Shown: in pieces, positions 48,961 to 60,870 of the stretch
How positions within the stretch are numbered: the first letter of the stretch is position 1
Layout of the letters: the number at the start of each line of letters is the position of its first letter
Source: Callipepla californica brunnescens
Lineage: Eukaryota > Chordata > Aves > Galliformes > Odontophoridae
Reading direction: 5' to 3'
Length of the DNA stretch: 64,000 nt
Assembly (NCBI GenBank): GCA_023055505.1
Contig: JALIRH010000013.1
Location: 2,728,001-2,792,000 of the forward strand
Made by a program: the position numbers and the translations under genes
The notes under the pieces: model-generated
What the model saw: the letters and a program-made list of their open reading frames with translations, nothing else
What the model was told of the DNA's origin: nothing
Databases searched by the model: none

Positions 48961-49547
48961 TCATTCTCCTTCAAGGAGAGGAAAAACAAAAGAGAAACCA
49001 ATCTGACCAGCAACTTCTATTGCCAGTACGATTTCTCCTACTGAAAAGATCTTACTTGAAAGTGCCAATGGACCAAAGAATGTATCACCTCCACAGCACC
49101 AAGACTTCCTCTGTCTACTGTATCCAAGGCAGAAAACACAGCACGTGTATGGACAAGCAATCTGGAACAAGTTTGTATCTGCTCACCTGTAACAGTGCAG
49201 CAGATGGTCTGCAAACGAGCAGATGATCTGGAAGCAAAAGCAAAGATGACACTGTGTTCTATCACTGGAGTTGGGTTCCAACAGAAAGCACAGCCCTTAC
49301 CCTCTGCTGTTAAGTCTAGAAAGCAGTTTCACACATCCTGAATTGGTGCTGAGGTCCAAAGAGACGGGTTAATCCTAAGAAAAGAATCAGCCACAGACAC
49401 TCAAGATCAATAAAGTTGCATTCCATCCCATCTAGTTAAACCTTGGAGCTGCTCAGATGTGCAGGGCATTGCTTCAGGCTGCTCTCCAGCTATTAGAGGA
49501 TTGGTGTTTCACAGATGTCAGATCATATCCGAGACAGACTGACATGT
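48961..49547. other. non-coding DNA, nothing recognisable
   Basis: Overlapping 68-75-codon frames on both strands around 49020-49265 without a domain. No splice-site pair or repeat is seen. Confidence 0.45.
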
Positions 49548-49564
49548 AAAAAAAAAAAAAAAAA
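49548..49564. repeat. A17 homopolymer
   Basis: Seventeen A. No retroposed gene body or matching flanking duplication is visible around it. Confidence 0.88.
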
Positions 49565-49629
49565 TCCTGTAAGCACTGACAAACTGCTGCACTAGCATTT
49601 AGATGGACAGAGCTGTGTTCATGCACGTG

Positions 49630-49890
49630 AACAAAAATGGGCTTTTACGAGTGGAGAGGCAAGATAACAGAAACTTCTGCAGATGGTTTCGTGCAGATCT
49701 GCACAGATGCTGCTGTTGTGTCTCCTGCCGATGCCAGGCACAGTAATGACGTAACACTTCTGTACTGCTGTAGAATATATAAATGGTCGGTTCTGGAAGC
49801 AACCTCCATTACAACTACTGATCCTCGTGGAGAAGTTCTTCTGATGGCAACTACGGAAGGTGAAACAGACTTCTGAGGTTGCCCTGACAT
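49630..49890. promoter_or_regulatory. CpG-retaining block with CRE, open on both strands
   Basis: The plus strand is open for 79 codons from an ATG at 49637 to a stop at about 49876, and the minus strand is open for 81 codons across the same span. The plus peptide (MGFYEWRGKITET...) is balanced and not low-complexity. About eight CpGs survive in 250 nt, unlike the flanks. A CREB/ATF-type TGACGTAA lies at 49747-49754. A constrained element is plausible: either an exapted enhancer or an old exon. No splice sites bound it convincingly and I recognise no protein. Confidence 0.27.
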
Positions 49891-52800
49891 TGAGATGCTG
49901 GATCTGAGAAGGAAAGCGGAGGAGGCAAGCTGAGCTGCCCTTCCAAGGGGCAGCCAGGCCTGTAAAGGCTAAGATGGGAAAAGGCAGGATCTAAATATTC
50001 TGCTCATTTGGGTGATAAAACAGAGCTCTTCAAAGGGCTCTGGAGCACCACGCCCATGGGCAGTTCTTTCAATGATAAGCCATCCAGCCATTCAAGCCTG
50101 CTGTGTGAGTGAGGGAGCTGCACCACCGGCATAGCACTAACTGCAATGCAAGGGGATACAGAACTTACTGAACTCATTCCCGGATTTCAGCACTCCACTC
50201 CTGTTCCAGGTGGTGCCATCAGCTCAGGCAGGTGGGTGAATGCCAAGGTGAGAAAGACAGCCTGCACCTATCAATTCTCACCCACAGTGCCCTGTTTACG
50301 ACGCAGGGATGGAAGAAGAACACAAGCTTCCATGAGTTGTTTGCAGGAAAGGTTTAAGAGGAGAGCTCAGAAAGCCTCCAACACAAGCCATGCCGTACAG
50401 CAGTGGCCTGCTGCAGTGACAGAAACAATCTGCCCCTGCCTAAATCCATGCAAAAAGCTCTCCAACTAACATAGCCCAGTTTTTGAGACGGGCAGAAGGC
50501 ACAGAGGCAGAACCCTTTGTGCTGTGCAGCCACTTCTAACTGCAGTTTCTTCAAGCCTCTCCTAGGGCAATGCTAACCCACACTGCTGCCCACTGCAGTC
50601 CTTCTTCCTTTTCCACTTGAATCCTTCTCCCCATTCTACATGACAACATCTGAAATCCTTCCTAAATGCCGTGACACACTGAATTGTCATTAACAAGCTT
50701 CTTAGAGCTGTGAAACAGGATTTCCATTACATAAATCTCTTACTTTCCCCTTAGTACAACAGGGTACCAGCGCAAGCATCTTCCAGTGCCCAGTGACCTA
50801 CCTACTCCCTTGTAAGAGAAGCAATCATCTCTGATGTTGCCCTTTATGAATTCTCCAGCTGTCTTGATTCATTAACGTACTGCTAAGTGTTCCTTGTCTG
50901 GCAGTGAAAATGTCCTGCTCTCCCATTTCGTAAGTAGCCTCTCGCCATTCAGCTCCTTGTTTAATCAATGCTAATTACACAGTCCTGTGATCATCTCCTG
51001 AAATTAGCACAAATGGTAACAAGTTCTCTGATTGCCAATGTTTTTGTAAATGTTACATTAAAAAATAGCACTAAAATAACAGCACAGACAAAATCTGTAT
51101 TAGAACCATGCGTGCTGTTTCACAATTCACAACAAGGGAAGGCATGCAGAGTGGGAGTCTGCTGTCATCCACTTCAACCGATTCAAATAAACAGAACACA
51201 AAGAAATCCAACTACTTCCAGTTTGGAAAAGAGCTGGTGAAGAAAAGCAAGTCTGCTGCAAACATTAGCAATAAAAGATCACGATGCCTAGAGCTGAAAT
51301 TCCCCACGTGCTGTTTTTAAGTCACACGAATAACAGTTGAGTTCTAACTTTACTAAAATTCTGCAATACTTGGGGGCGAGGGAGGAAGAAAAACAGCATA
51401 GGCTCATTTCAAATGTTTCTCAGAGAGTGCTCAGGAGCAAGGCAGCTGATGAAGACTGCTCCACCACCGTGTTTCTTAACCGTGCAGCACCGTGCACCAG
51501 GTCCCGCACAGCACTGCCACCAGCACCTACCAGCTCCCAGGGAAAGTCAGGAAAAAGACCAGAATATGTCTGCCTTGCAGTGGAAATCAAACCTCCAGAA
51601 AATCCCATTACTCTGTGAGAGCTAAATAACTAGAAAAATGTAGGACAGGTCATTTCAATATACAATGAGATGGAAAATAAGTGACTATGATAGTAAGAAA
51701 AATGAATGAGGAATGAACTGTGTAACTGGGTCAAGCCATTAATTCTGAAAAGAACTGGGGGCCAGACAGATCGTTTAGACTGATTCCCCAGGACCACAAG
51801 CAGCTCATTGGAGGACATTTTTATGAAAATGATGTATTAAATATTTTACTGTGAAATATGTAAGAAAAATCCAGGAGAATGACCAGGTCCTTCAAAGATG
51901 GGAGCTGATTGTCTAGCACGTGGCCAGAGTCTGCACAGGATCCTGCCCTGATCAAGAGGAAACAAAACAGGATGAAATTCCCATACATCTGAAGCTGGGG
52001 GCAAAATCCCCACCAGTTTCACTCTTACCCAGTGCTCACTGAGTGTTCAGTCAGATGTTTCCAGTCCCCTCAGCCAAGAGCCAAGTTGAGGACTAGTTTT
52101 CCATCACAGCATTGTTAAAATCTTCCTGTGTGGGCTATAGATGGAAATTCACAACAACTGGATTCAGTTTCCTAATTTGAATCTGAACACTACTTCTTTA
52201 CGGTCACCCTATGGTCATTCTTTGCAAGAGTTAAGAAAATAATGTGCCCTTCCCCTCTTCTGCTTTTATTCTTCCTTAATTTATCCACAAGGTTCTGAAA
52301 GACACAGAGGACTCTAGCAGACATGCCAGAAAAACAAACACGATGCATCTCAGCCTAGCTCAGTATAATAGCACACTTGCACACTGATTATACAGGTGGC
52401 CTTGCTTTTATTCCACTTCCAAAGGAACAGAGAACACACTGTTAAACACTAAATACTGCAGTGACAGAAAGCAGACTCTAAACCAAGCAACGGTTCTTAT
52501 CCCATGAAATTATTCTGCAGCACAAGTGACTGTGGTTCAACATTACAAATCCCCCTACAAGGACAGAAAAACCACCCGAGACTAACAGCTACCTAAAACT
52601 CTCTCTGTCTCTGCATATGATCCGAGATAAAGGCCAAGCAATGCTTGCAGTTGCACTACCTCACTTGCTTTCCATCTGCAGCATCCTCCCATGGCAGGAG
52701 CAGAAGCTGCAGGAGGCTCAGTGCCCCATCAGACTGCAGCCCAGCAAAGAACACTTCTGGAAGGCTGGAGCACCTGCAGAGCTCCCAGACACCCTGGTGA

Positions 52801-53893
52801 GGCAGCCATGCACACACAAAGCTGTCGTCACGTGCAAATGACATCCAAAGGCTCTTCCTTTTAGTTCTCTGAGACAAGATGAAGACACAGTTAAATCCTT
52901 TTTAATTTTTTTTTTAATTGCCCAGCGAGCACGAGGTGCAAGAAAGAACTGGCACACAACTTTTAAAGAGACATAATGGTTAATTGATGCTTAACACTCC
53001 CCACAGCACTGGGAATATTGAACAAATGACATTTCTGACCTCCCAGAGAGGACAGTTCAGAGAGCAATTTTCAAGAAACTCAAATACGAACCACTCTGAA
53101 GCTTTTGCCAAAGGGAATATTATTCTTGGCCCCTGGACACGTCCAATGTAAGATTTCATGCACTTCTGGGATGCCATCAGCAGATGAGGGAAGAACTGTT
53201 AAGGTACCACTCGCCCATAACTGATAAATTCACACTGAAAGGAGTGCTCGGAAGGTTACCTAGAATGCCAGGCAAATCAAGATTCAACTTTACAAGACAA
53301 AGGCAGCAAAATAATTGACTTCTCAGTACATGAGATGAAAGCACCAGGGAGGCAGAATAGCTATTTTCACAGCCCTGAGTGACTACACAAACCCTCGGGG
53401 TGGGAATAAGAAGATTTCCAGCCATCAGATTGCAGCAGACAGCAGCACTGGGGGTCTGGATCCAATCCTTTCACAAACAGATCTCGATACAGCTAAGGAA
53501 AGGCAGTATGTGACACATTTGCCCAATCCAGGAGAACACTTGATCCAAAGACATCCTTATCCCTCCAGATACCTACAGCCATTTGACACCATGAGCACCT
53601 CCATTCCAATTGGTTGGTCACATTCCACTGTTCCTTAAAATGCTCAGCCTTGAAAGCCTCAGGAAGCATCTACAGTGACAATTCTGTCACATACTCAACA
53701 CATGAATGTTTCTATGGAGACTTTATGCACCACACTGGAATCTTTTCCCTAAACGCTCTAGGTACTCCCACACCACCCTGCAATCCCAATCCTAGGTAAA
53801 CCAAAATGGAAAAAATCAGTTCTACATCCAAATGCAAAGCCAAGCTCTAAATATGCTTGTGCTGCATACCCACGCATCACACCTCCCTGGCCT
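49891..53893. other. non-coding DNA, nothing recognisable
   Basis: Unique sequence with short frames only. A T11 run sits near 52906. I found no repeat family, promoter cluster or exon-like segment. Confidence 0.5.
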
Positions 53894-54020
53894 GAACATG
53901 TTCTAGGGCAGTGCAGGATGATGTCACGTCATCCAGCTAGTGGCAGTGACAGAGCCAGAGCTATGCTTTCCTATATATATGCACCACGAGCTCACTTGAG
54001 CCTGGAATACTGGAGTATTT
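53894..54020 (+). promoter_or_regulatory. candidate TATA/CRE promoter
   Basis: Three elements line up in promoter order. GAACATGTTC (53894-53903) is a perfect palindrome fitting a p53 half-site RRRCWWGYYY. GGATGATGT-C-ACGTCATCC (53926-53944) is a 19-bp palindrome with one mismatch that contains TCACGTCA, a CRE-like core. TATATATAT lies at 53982-53990. A TATA box there would place a start near 54010-54020. The first ATG after it, at 54030, opens a 66-codon frame. Each motif alone can occur by chance; the spacing is the argument. Initiation data would decide. Confidence 0.25.
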
Positions 54021-54230
54021 TGACTTGAAATGCCACCTTCCATTGGAGCATTTATACTCACAGGCTGTTCACAGAGACTAGAACACAAAACCCACCTATA
54101 CACAGAATATCTACAAAATAGACAAGCCTTCCTTGCTGCCTCCTCTGCTTCCTTTTTTTTTCCCCTTATAAACTTCCTTCCCCTTTCCATTTGTATCCTC
54201 CATCCTGCTTCAGGGCCCACTCACCTCTAA
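54021..54230 (+). other. short ORF downstream of the candidate promoter
   Basis: ATG at 54030 begins 66 codons (MPPSIGAFILTGCSQR...) and ends with a hydrophobic, F-, L- and P-rich tail. No domain is recognised, and no usable donor was identified within it. It is listed only because of its position after the TATA-like element. It could be leader sequence or non-coding. Confidence 0.12.
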
Positions 54231-56589
54231 AATAGCAGTGTGATACCAGCAAACACCTCCTGCAAGGGGCAGTGCTGTCAGAGCAATCAGAGAGCTCACC
54301 AGCACTCACCCAACACTGCTGCCCACAGCTCACCTGCAACACTGGAACATCCTCATCCATCTGCTTTTAAGTCATTTAGTCGCTTGTTGATGAGCCATTA
54401 CAGCTCACAATTAGCTCTCAGACCCTGTCGGTGGTACTGCAGGATAAAACTTTTTCCCATCAATTCACCTTCTACCTCATCAAACCAGATGACAACCACG
54501 ATTTACCAGGGCATTGGTAATGCAATTCAACACCGTGCACCAGGCATTTCCCTCACTGCCAATTATTTTCTTACGAGACCAGAACACGAAGATATTTCCT
54601 CAGAACTCAGTAAAGCCCCAACACTCACAAAGCCTTCCCACGTGTTTGTGAGCATTGCCAAATCACACCATCCTTCCTTCCTGTGGTACCTCTCTTTACA
54701 CATTAAAGATTAATACCCTATCTGCTACAGAATTCTGTTATTCTGTCTCCCTCCATCCTGGCACCAACAAGACTTCCTGCTGAGTTGAACACAGTGCTAC
54801 AGATACTTTATCTTCCTTCCTTAACATTTTCTGGCAAAGGTGTTCACAGAACGGAGGTTCTTGCAAGCAGCATCTGTTAGGAGCAGCACATCCCTGTGTA
54901 ACTATTTAAGGAAAATAATGAGGGCTGTTTCCTCTCGGGGAGTATGTTTAAATGGAGAGGTCTTGGATGCATAGCTCAATAGGTATCTGAACCCAAGGCT
55001 CCCATTGGGGTCATTTTGGAATATTTTTATTAAACTAGGGTAGGCTCAGCCAAGCAAGGCTGCTCTCTGCATCACACAGCTTTCAATCAGCAAAGCGGGC
55101 AGTGGGGCCCATATCCTACAGTCTGCTGTAGTTCAAGTCTTCTGGGCAAGACACTTTTTAAGCAGTTCACTTTTCAATGGGCTTGCACATGTATATTCTA
55201 GAAAACCACTCCTCTAAAACAACACTGGGGTTATGAGCCACTGCCACAGAACTGAAGCCGCTCAGAAGAAATCCTGATGCTTTGTGCTTAACCCGTGCCA
55301 CGGTGCTTCTGCATCTGCTAATGCACAGGACACAGCGTCAACTTCAGTGTTGAAATTCTGTGATGCTGTCACTTTGTGTCACAGCGTTAAGTGCTTTTGA
55401 TTATCTGATGTCAGCCCAGTTTACATAAAGCATCCCCACTACTTGCAGTCGCTTTCCATCAAAACGTGTCAGAAATCTCTTAATAAAAGAACCCCTTTCA
55501 ATCCAAAAGGGGCTATGGATGCAACTGCTGGAGGTCACCACACACACTGCTGACTCAACAGGTTCAGCTGTCCCCCTCATAGTGCCGCTGCCATCGCAAC
55601 ACAACAGTTCTTGGCCCTCTTACCTGGACGTGCTCCCACAAGCAGGGCTGCCAGCAGTGCACAGGGGCAGCGAGCTGGCCACGCTGTTTGCCCACACCTT
55701 CCCATGTGGGCAGACTTCGACCCTTCCCAGCACTGCATCTCCTCTTCCATCTGTAACAAAACCTCACTCGAGCGCTGCTAGTTTTTCAATACAGCAGTGG
55801 TTCCAGACAGAAATGCTTTGTATTCACCTGCTTCATTATGAAGACGACACGTGTGAGCAGTGTGTGTATGCAAAGATGAGTACTCAGGGCTGGATTCGCC
55901 CCTCCAATACAAGCTCTAAGAATGAGAAGCAAGGGATTGTAACTGACTTTCAGCTTTTCTTCTCATTACTCATTCATTTTTACAACCTGAATTCACTCTC
56001 CTCAGCCACGGAGCATTAACAGCCTTCTCAGAGCATCCACGAAGCAAGAAACATCAAGCAAAAAGCATTTCCAGTGACATCCGACTCCTGGAGCATAAAA
56101 ACCTTCACAGCCAAGTGACACGCTCTAGCACTGAGCTTGAAAACAAGCTGCGGGCTGGATGAATGAGTCACTGAACAACACCAGAATTATTAGGAAAATC
56201 ACTAAGAACATGTTCCTTAAAGCTCTCCCAGCCCTAAGGCCTAACCTCCCAGCACACCGTGAGTGCTCAGCACACTTCTTTTATGTCAAGGAAACTACAT
56301 TCATTGCAAACTGACTCATGCGTGGTCAGAATCAATCACCTGCGTTTTCAGGGTGATCCTGGACACGAACTGAATGCCATTAGCAAAGGAAGTCAAAAGC
56401 GAAGAGCCCGCAGAAAGTGGGATTATTGAGGGGTTTTTTAACACAGTAAAACTTAATTAAAGAATAACACTGTTCTTACAATATTGGATGATGCAATTTA
56501 CCCCCCAAACACTTGAATCATCGTTAACACTATGAAGATCTCCTTGCAATCATTCCTACCCACATTCAAGGCTGTGCATTTTGTTAAGC
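54231..56589. other. non-coding DNA, nothing recognisable
   Basis: Frames of 157 codons (54240-54713) and 166 codons (55519-56019) are open on the plus strand, both S-, T- and P-rich without a domain. The second overlaps two minus-strand frames. I see no repeat. Confidence 0.5.
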
Positions 56590-56760
56590 TTCTGTCTTCC
56601 TGCTCATACTTGTACCTGATTAAACCTCAGTACAGGTGCATACGGGTTAGTAATCACACTTTCATATTTTGCATGCAGATTAGCCCTATTCAAATCTGCA
56701 TAAATTTGTTATGCATCACCACAAAAGTGAATGCTCAAGCAACTTTTATTTTTATCTAAT
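56590..56760. promoter_or_regulatory. AT-rich block with POU-like motifs and a dyad
   Basis: TTTTGCATGC, AATCTGCATAAAT and TTATGCATCA are repeated octamer-like cores. A perfect 9-bp inverted repeat, ATGCAGATT...AATCTGCAT (56673-56681 and 56693-56701), is separated by 11 nt. It could be a composite POU/homeodomain enhancer or a short hairpin. Inverted repeats of this size are expected a few times in a window of this length by chance. Confidence 0.27.
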
Positions 56761-58299
56761 CAAATCACTGCCTCATGAAAAATGAGCAACTGTGCACAAA
56801 GGTGCACCAGGGCAGACTCTGGGGACCAGAAGCATTCGCTGCTGGTGACCAGGTGTGGGCCTCGCTGCCTCGCAGGGACAGCACGGGCAGGGTCAGCTGC
56901 ATCCTGACTGCCAAAAAGCCTCCTGCAGAAAGACCAGAGCAACGTTTCCATCGCAGTGCGGACCTAAAAGGAGCTGCTACAGAACTCCTGCGTGCAGTTG
57001 ATTGAGATGTGATAAATCGCGGCCAAAAATCCCTCATCTAATACAGAAACAGGTAAGCCTGCCTTACATCCAAGTTTGTTGGCTGCACAGTGAGCATCAC
57101 ATCTCCGTGGGTGAACAGCTGCAATGAGGAGAGCTGAGTCTCTACACAGGAAAACAGTTCAGCAATAGGTAATAGCAAGTAGTTTACTCAAGAAGTGACA
57201 AGAGAAAGAACACACCTTCCCCTGCTAAAACTGTATTAAACAATTTTTAAAGACTCTGCAGTGAACCAAGCATGCACACGCTGGTATGGCTTCTTAGCAC
57301 AAGTGGCAGGACCTGGTCCAGCAACAAGTCTGGTGGTAAAGACAACTTCATGGCATGGGGCTTTTTTAAAAGGAAAATGAAAACGTTGCCCTTCAGAAGG
57401 CAGCAGTGTCCTGATGGTTGCCTCACCTCATGCACATCCACGCTTCAGGCATATCCATCCTTCCTCATCCCGAGAGCTAAAGGAACATCAGTACAGGGAT
57501 CTGCAAAAGCTGTGCAGAGCAGCGTGGGGCTGGGGTAAGGTGTCACTGTGCACTCACCTGGACAGCTGCAGCAGAAGCAGTGAAGATGTTACAAATATGG
57601 GTCTCTATCACATGCAGATCGTTTTAACATCTGCCTCTCTGTAAGAGAACATTGTGCACCGATCCCATCTCCAAACTTGCACAAACTGTACAAGCACGCC
57701 GCCACCTCAGAAGCACACTCTGTTCATTTCCTATCATTCAGCATAAACAAGCAGGGCAGAACGGCTGCTCTCATTCCAAGTTCAAAGCAGAAATAAGAGA
57801 TGCTTCATGAAATTACTCCAGCAAAACCAACAGAAGTCCTGCAGCCCACTGTCCTGTGTCCTGGGGTCCGAAGAGCCTGCAGGCATCCCTGCTCACCTAC
57901 CCAGGAGCTTCTGAACTGCCATTTCTCCTTTCACATCCATCCAAAGGATTTTCAAAAAAGGAGTTTGAAAGGAATTAAATTAAGGCTTGAGAACAAGCAG
58001 CAACTGGCAATAAGCAAGTTCCCCAAAGTGCCTGAGTTTGTCCTCCTCGCTCACAGCGCATTTCAAGGTCAATTACACTCCCTAACAGAGTGCTTAGCCA
58101 CAGCCGGGCTGCGCGAGCTGCTCGGGATGCAGGATGCACAGCTCACATCCATGCCTCGGCCAGGCTGCACCACAGCTCGCTCCTCTCCTGCGAGGAAGGC
58201 TGTGAGCTCACCGTGGAGGCCACCCTCTGCAGCTCACCACATTTCCTGACACAACAGCCGTTCTGCTTACCCAGAAAGTCCTTCCAAAAGTCTTTTCCC
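56761..58299. other. non-coding DNA, CpG-rich patch near 58.1-58.2 kb
   Basis: A 149-codon plus-strand frame (57800-58249) has a fairly balanced middle part but no domain and no clear splice sites. At 58098-58225 about eight CpGs cluster (CCGGGCTGCGCGAGC, CTCGGG, CTCGGC, GCTCGC, TGCGAGG, ACCGTGG), too short for a CpG island. I make no gene call. Confidence 0.4.
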
Positions 58300-58308
58300 C
58301 TGTTTTTG

Positions 58309-58320
58309 TTTTTTTTTTTT
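58309..58320. repeat. T12 homopolymer
   Basis: Twelve T, preceded by TTTTTG. It is the only T-run of at least 12 on the plus strand that I found, against four A-runs of that length. Confidence 0.85.
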
Positions 58321-58349
58321 AATTTGATATTTCTATTTGCACTTCCTTT

Positions 58350-58680
58350 AAAAAGTCTATCATAACGCTCTGACTCTCCCATCCGACAGCCCCACCCACA
58401 ATGCACAAACACAACCATTGCCCGCACTAAAAAATTCAGCACGGGGGTAACTGAAAACCTGATATCTGGCATTAAAATATTTATGGAATACAGTCGGGAT
58501 AAAAAATGAAAGAGCATCTTGGATACTCCGCTGATCTCTTTTCAGAGAATGCATGCAATTTTTCAGCTTTTTAGCTGTGGACTTGGAGGAAAAGACACTA
58601 GTAAAGTCCTCGCTAGTCCATCTGCACAGCGACTCTACGCACCCACCCTCCCCACTGTAAATGACTTCTGCCACACTTTT
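58350..58680. promoter_or_regulatory. candidate conserved non-coding block, CpG-retaining
   Basis: A 330-bp complex block with about nine CpGs (AACGCTC, ATCCGAC, GCCCGC, AGCACGGGGG, AGTCGGG, CTCCGCT, CCTCGCT, AGCGACT, TACGCAC) in otherwise moderate-AT DNA, without simple repeats. A 104-codon minus-strand frame spans it, with balanced composition (...EDFTSVFSSKSTAKKLKNC...). Weak acceptor-like TTTACAG and TATCAG ends exist on the minus strand, but no clean donor. Either a conserved enhancer or an unrecognised exon is possible. Confidence 0.33.
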
Positions 58681-60480
58681 ATCACAGCAGGTACCCTATT
58701 TCAGAAACCACGCAATTGGATTAAGAAAGAAAAAGAAAAGCAGCTTTCCTTCTCCACCACCAAGGAACACGAACATGTTCATTTTTCTGCAGCAGGACAG
58801 CAGTCTGACCCTATAGGTGCCATCTTCTTCCCCCAAAACCTTCCCCAACTGAGATTTATTACCTGCTAGGGGGCCAATAAAAGCAGACAACATCTATGAA
58901 AAATTCCAGCATCTAACAGCTATACACGATCCCTTGATCGCTAATACGTTTTAGACAGCTTTCTCACTGAGGTACTTAAAAGGACAGATTGTGGATAAAA
59001 ATCCGTTTTAGGCCGACTTACCACCCAAAAAAAATCCCCAAGAGAAAGCATTCTTACTGCTCATCAACACCACTACTCAACAGCTAAATTATTGCACAGG
59101 GTTAAAAGCATCCTCCTTGAGGGAAAACATGAACACATTAAACCTGATTTTCACTACTGTGGTTGAGTACAATGCCAAAAATAAATATAAGTAACTTAAA
59201 CAGCTCCAGTAAGCTGTATTTAAGAAGTACCACTTAAAGGACATTAACTACACAATTGCATTCAGCTTGCCCTTTCTTATTCCCTTTTACTTTGGGGTAA
59301 ATAAAAAAAATAAGAAGAAGAAAAGAAAAACAGAGCATAGCTTTCAAATTATCATCAGGTTACCTTTATGTGCAATCTACACAGCACTCAGACAGTGTGA
59401 GTGTCATCTCAATGCCAGACCTAGGTCGGCTATTCCACCTCCTGCCAGACAGCAGGTCACCAGCAGACACCTCGCCCTCCTCGCTGACCACAATTAGCAT
59501 ACAAAAATCTGACAGAGAAACACAAAGGGAAACCAAAACCACCCTCATCCCAGAAGAAAGCAGCAGGGAGGCAGGCAGGGCTGGCCGAAGGATGGGGTGA
59601 GCATGCTGCAGTGCCATCCCACCCGGTGCAGCCGCACCGAGCTCTGCTACCAGCTTCAGCGAGGCTGCATTCCAACCAAGCATCTCCTTCTGTAACTTGT
59701 GGGATGCTCTGATTAACCACAAATAATTAGCTCATTTTAAAATGGCATAATCTTCTTTGCTCACACCGCCCGTTCTAAAAAAGGATTAGCACAGGGTCTA
59801 ATGCCGGAGCCTCTCTAGCATTAAAGGATTACAGGACACTGATCTGAACCCACAGCTCATTGGGAGCGCTGCAGCCCCTCACCAAATCCCCTCTTCCACC
59901 CGTGCCACAGGACTGCAGGAGCGAGCGTGGCAGGGCACGCACACACCTTGTGCAAATGCAAGAGCTTCTGCTGCAGCTGGAGCAATCGCTTTCTGCAGTG
60001 CTGATGTTCTGAAAGCCAGGCACAAGGGCGTTGGACTGGACATCGCTGCTTAATAACCCTGGAGTCACAACTGCAGATGTCTCCATTAGCGCGAGGTTGG
60101 AGAGGGGAGCAGATGGCGAGGAAGCTCTTACTGCGAAGGCTCTAACGGCTTCCAAAGGTAAAACAGCAAGTAGCTTTTATGGATAAATGATGCTCACCAT
60201 ATGGTAGGCATGATTGAATTTTTAAACAAAAAAAGAAAATTATTACAGATAGGTTGAATAGAACCAAACTTGATTAGAAGTAGAGCTGAGCGCTACGATG
60301 AAGAATGGAAATGGTTTTCATGAACAACATCCGTGCTGCCCAGAAGTGGAGTGGAACTCCTCCAGGAGAGTAACTGTTAAGCACTAGATACTGATCCCAT
60401 TAAAGTTCAGCTTGTTCTTTTGATGATACAGAGATGAAACTGGCATTTCCAGCCACTAAAAGCAACAAAAAGACACACAC
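58681..60480. other. non-coding DNA, polypurine patch at 59.3 kb
   Basis: A purine-only stretch of A and AAG units (about 59299-59335) is the only structured element. Frames at 59267-59722 overlap on both strands and are discounted. Confidence 0.5.
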
Positions 60481-60870
60481 TCAATATACAAAACATATTT
60501 CACTGAGATTCACTTCTAATTGATGTATTAATTTATTGATTGCAATTGCAGACCGTGATTACAACCTGATTACAGGTTGTGAATAAATATTTTTCATACC
60601 TATGCATCCCATAAAGATAAATGAAATGCACCTCCTCAGATGATCAGAGTATTTCCACGCACATCTGGACACCCCGCACCGCTCCGGCCATCAGGTCACC
60701 TCCTGCTCCACACCTCTCCCAGCGCAGAGAGAAGCACGTGCAGCCCATCTTTTAACTTCATACAGTAAATCAAAATAGCCACCCGTGAATCATTAGATTA
60801 TCTGCTGCCTCTCCATGTAATAAGCAGTTAGATTACTTGGCATCCTTCAGTTCATTAAATTAAGCACACT
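60481..60870. promoter_or_regulatory. candidate conserved non-coding block
   Basis: AT-rich complex DNA containing TTCTAATTGATG, TTAATTTATTGATTGCAATTG, a direct repeat TGATTACA (60557-60564 and 60569-60576) and an inverted repeat ACAACCT-GATTAC-AGGTTGT (60561-60580). Further on are GAATCATTAGATTATCTG and CAGTTAGATTACTTGG. The repeated GATTA cores suit bicoid-class or PBX/HOX binding. All frames are closed. A good enhancer candidate by texture only. Confidence 0.38.

Noticed and set aside
54166..54360. Minus-strand GAG|GTGAGT and CAG|GTGAGC donors with open frames (MDEDVPVLQ...)
   Set aside because: Acceptors are weak or the enclosed frames close; three overlapping donor options in 140 bp look like chance.
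57540..57660. Minus-strand TCCAG|GTGAGT donor with good acceptors
   Set aside because: The longer exon version has stops in all frames, and the shorter one would be only 8 nt and would break frame.
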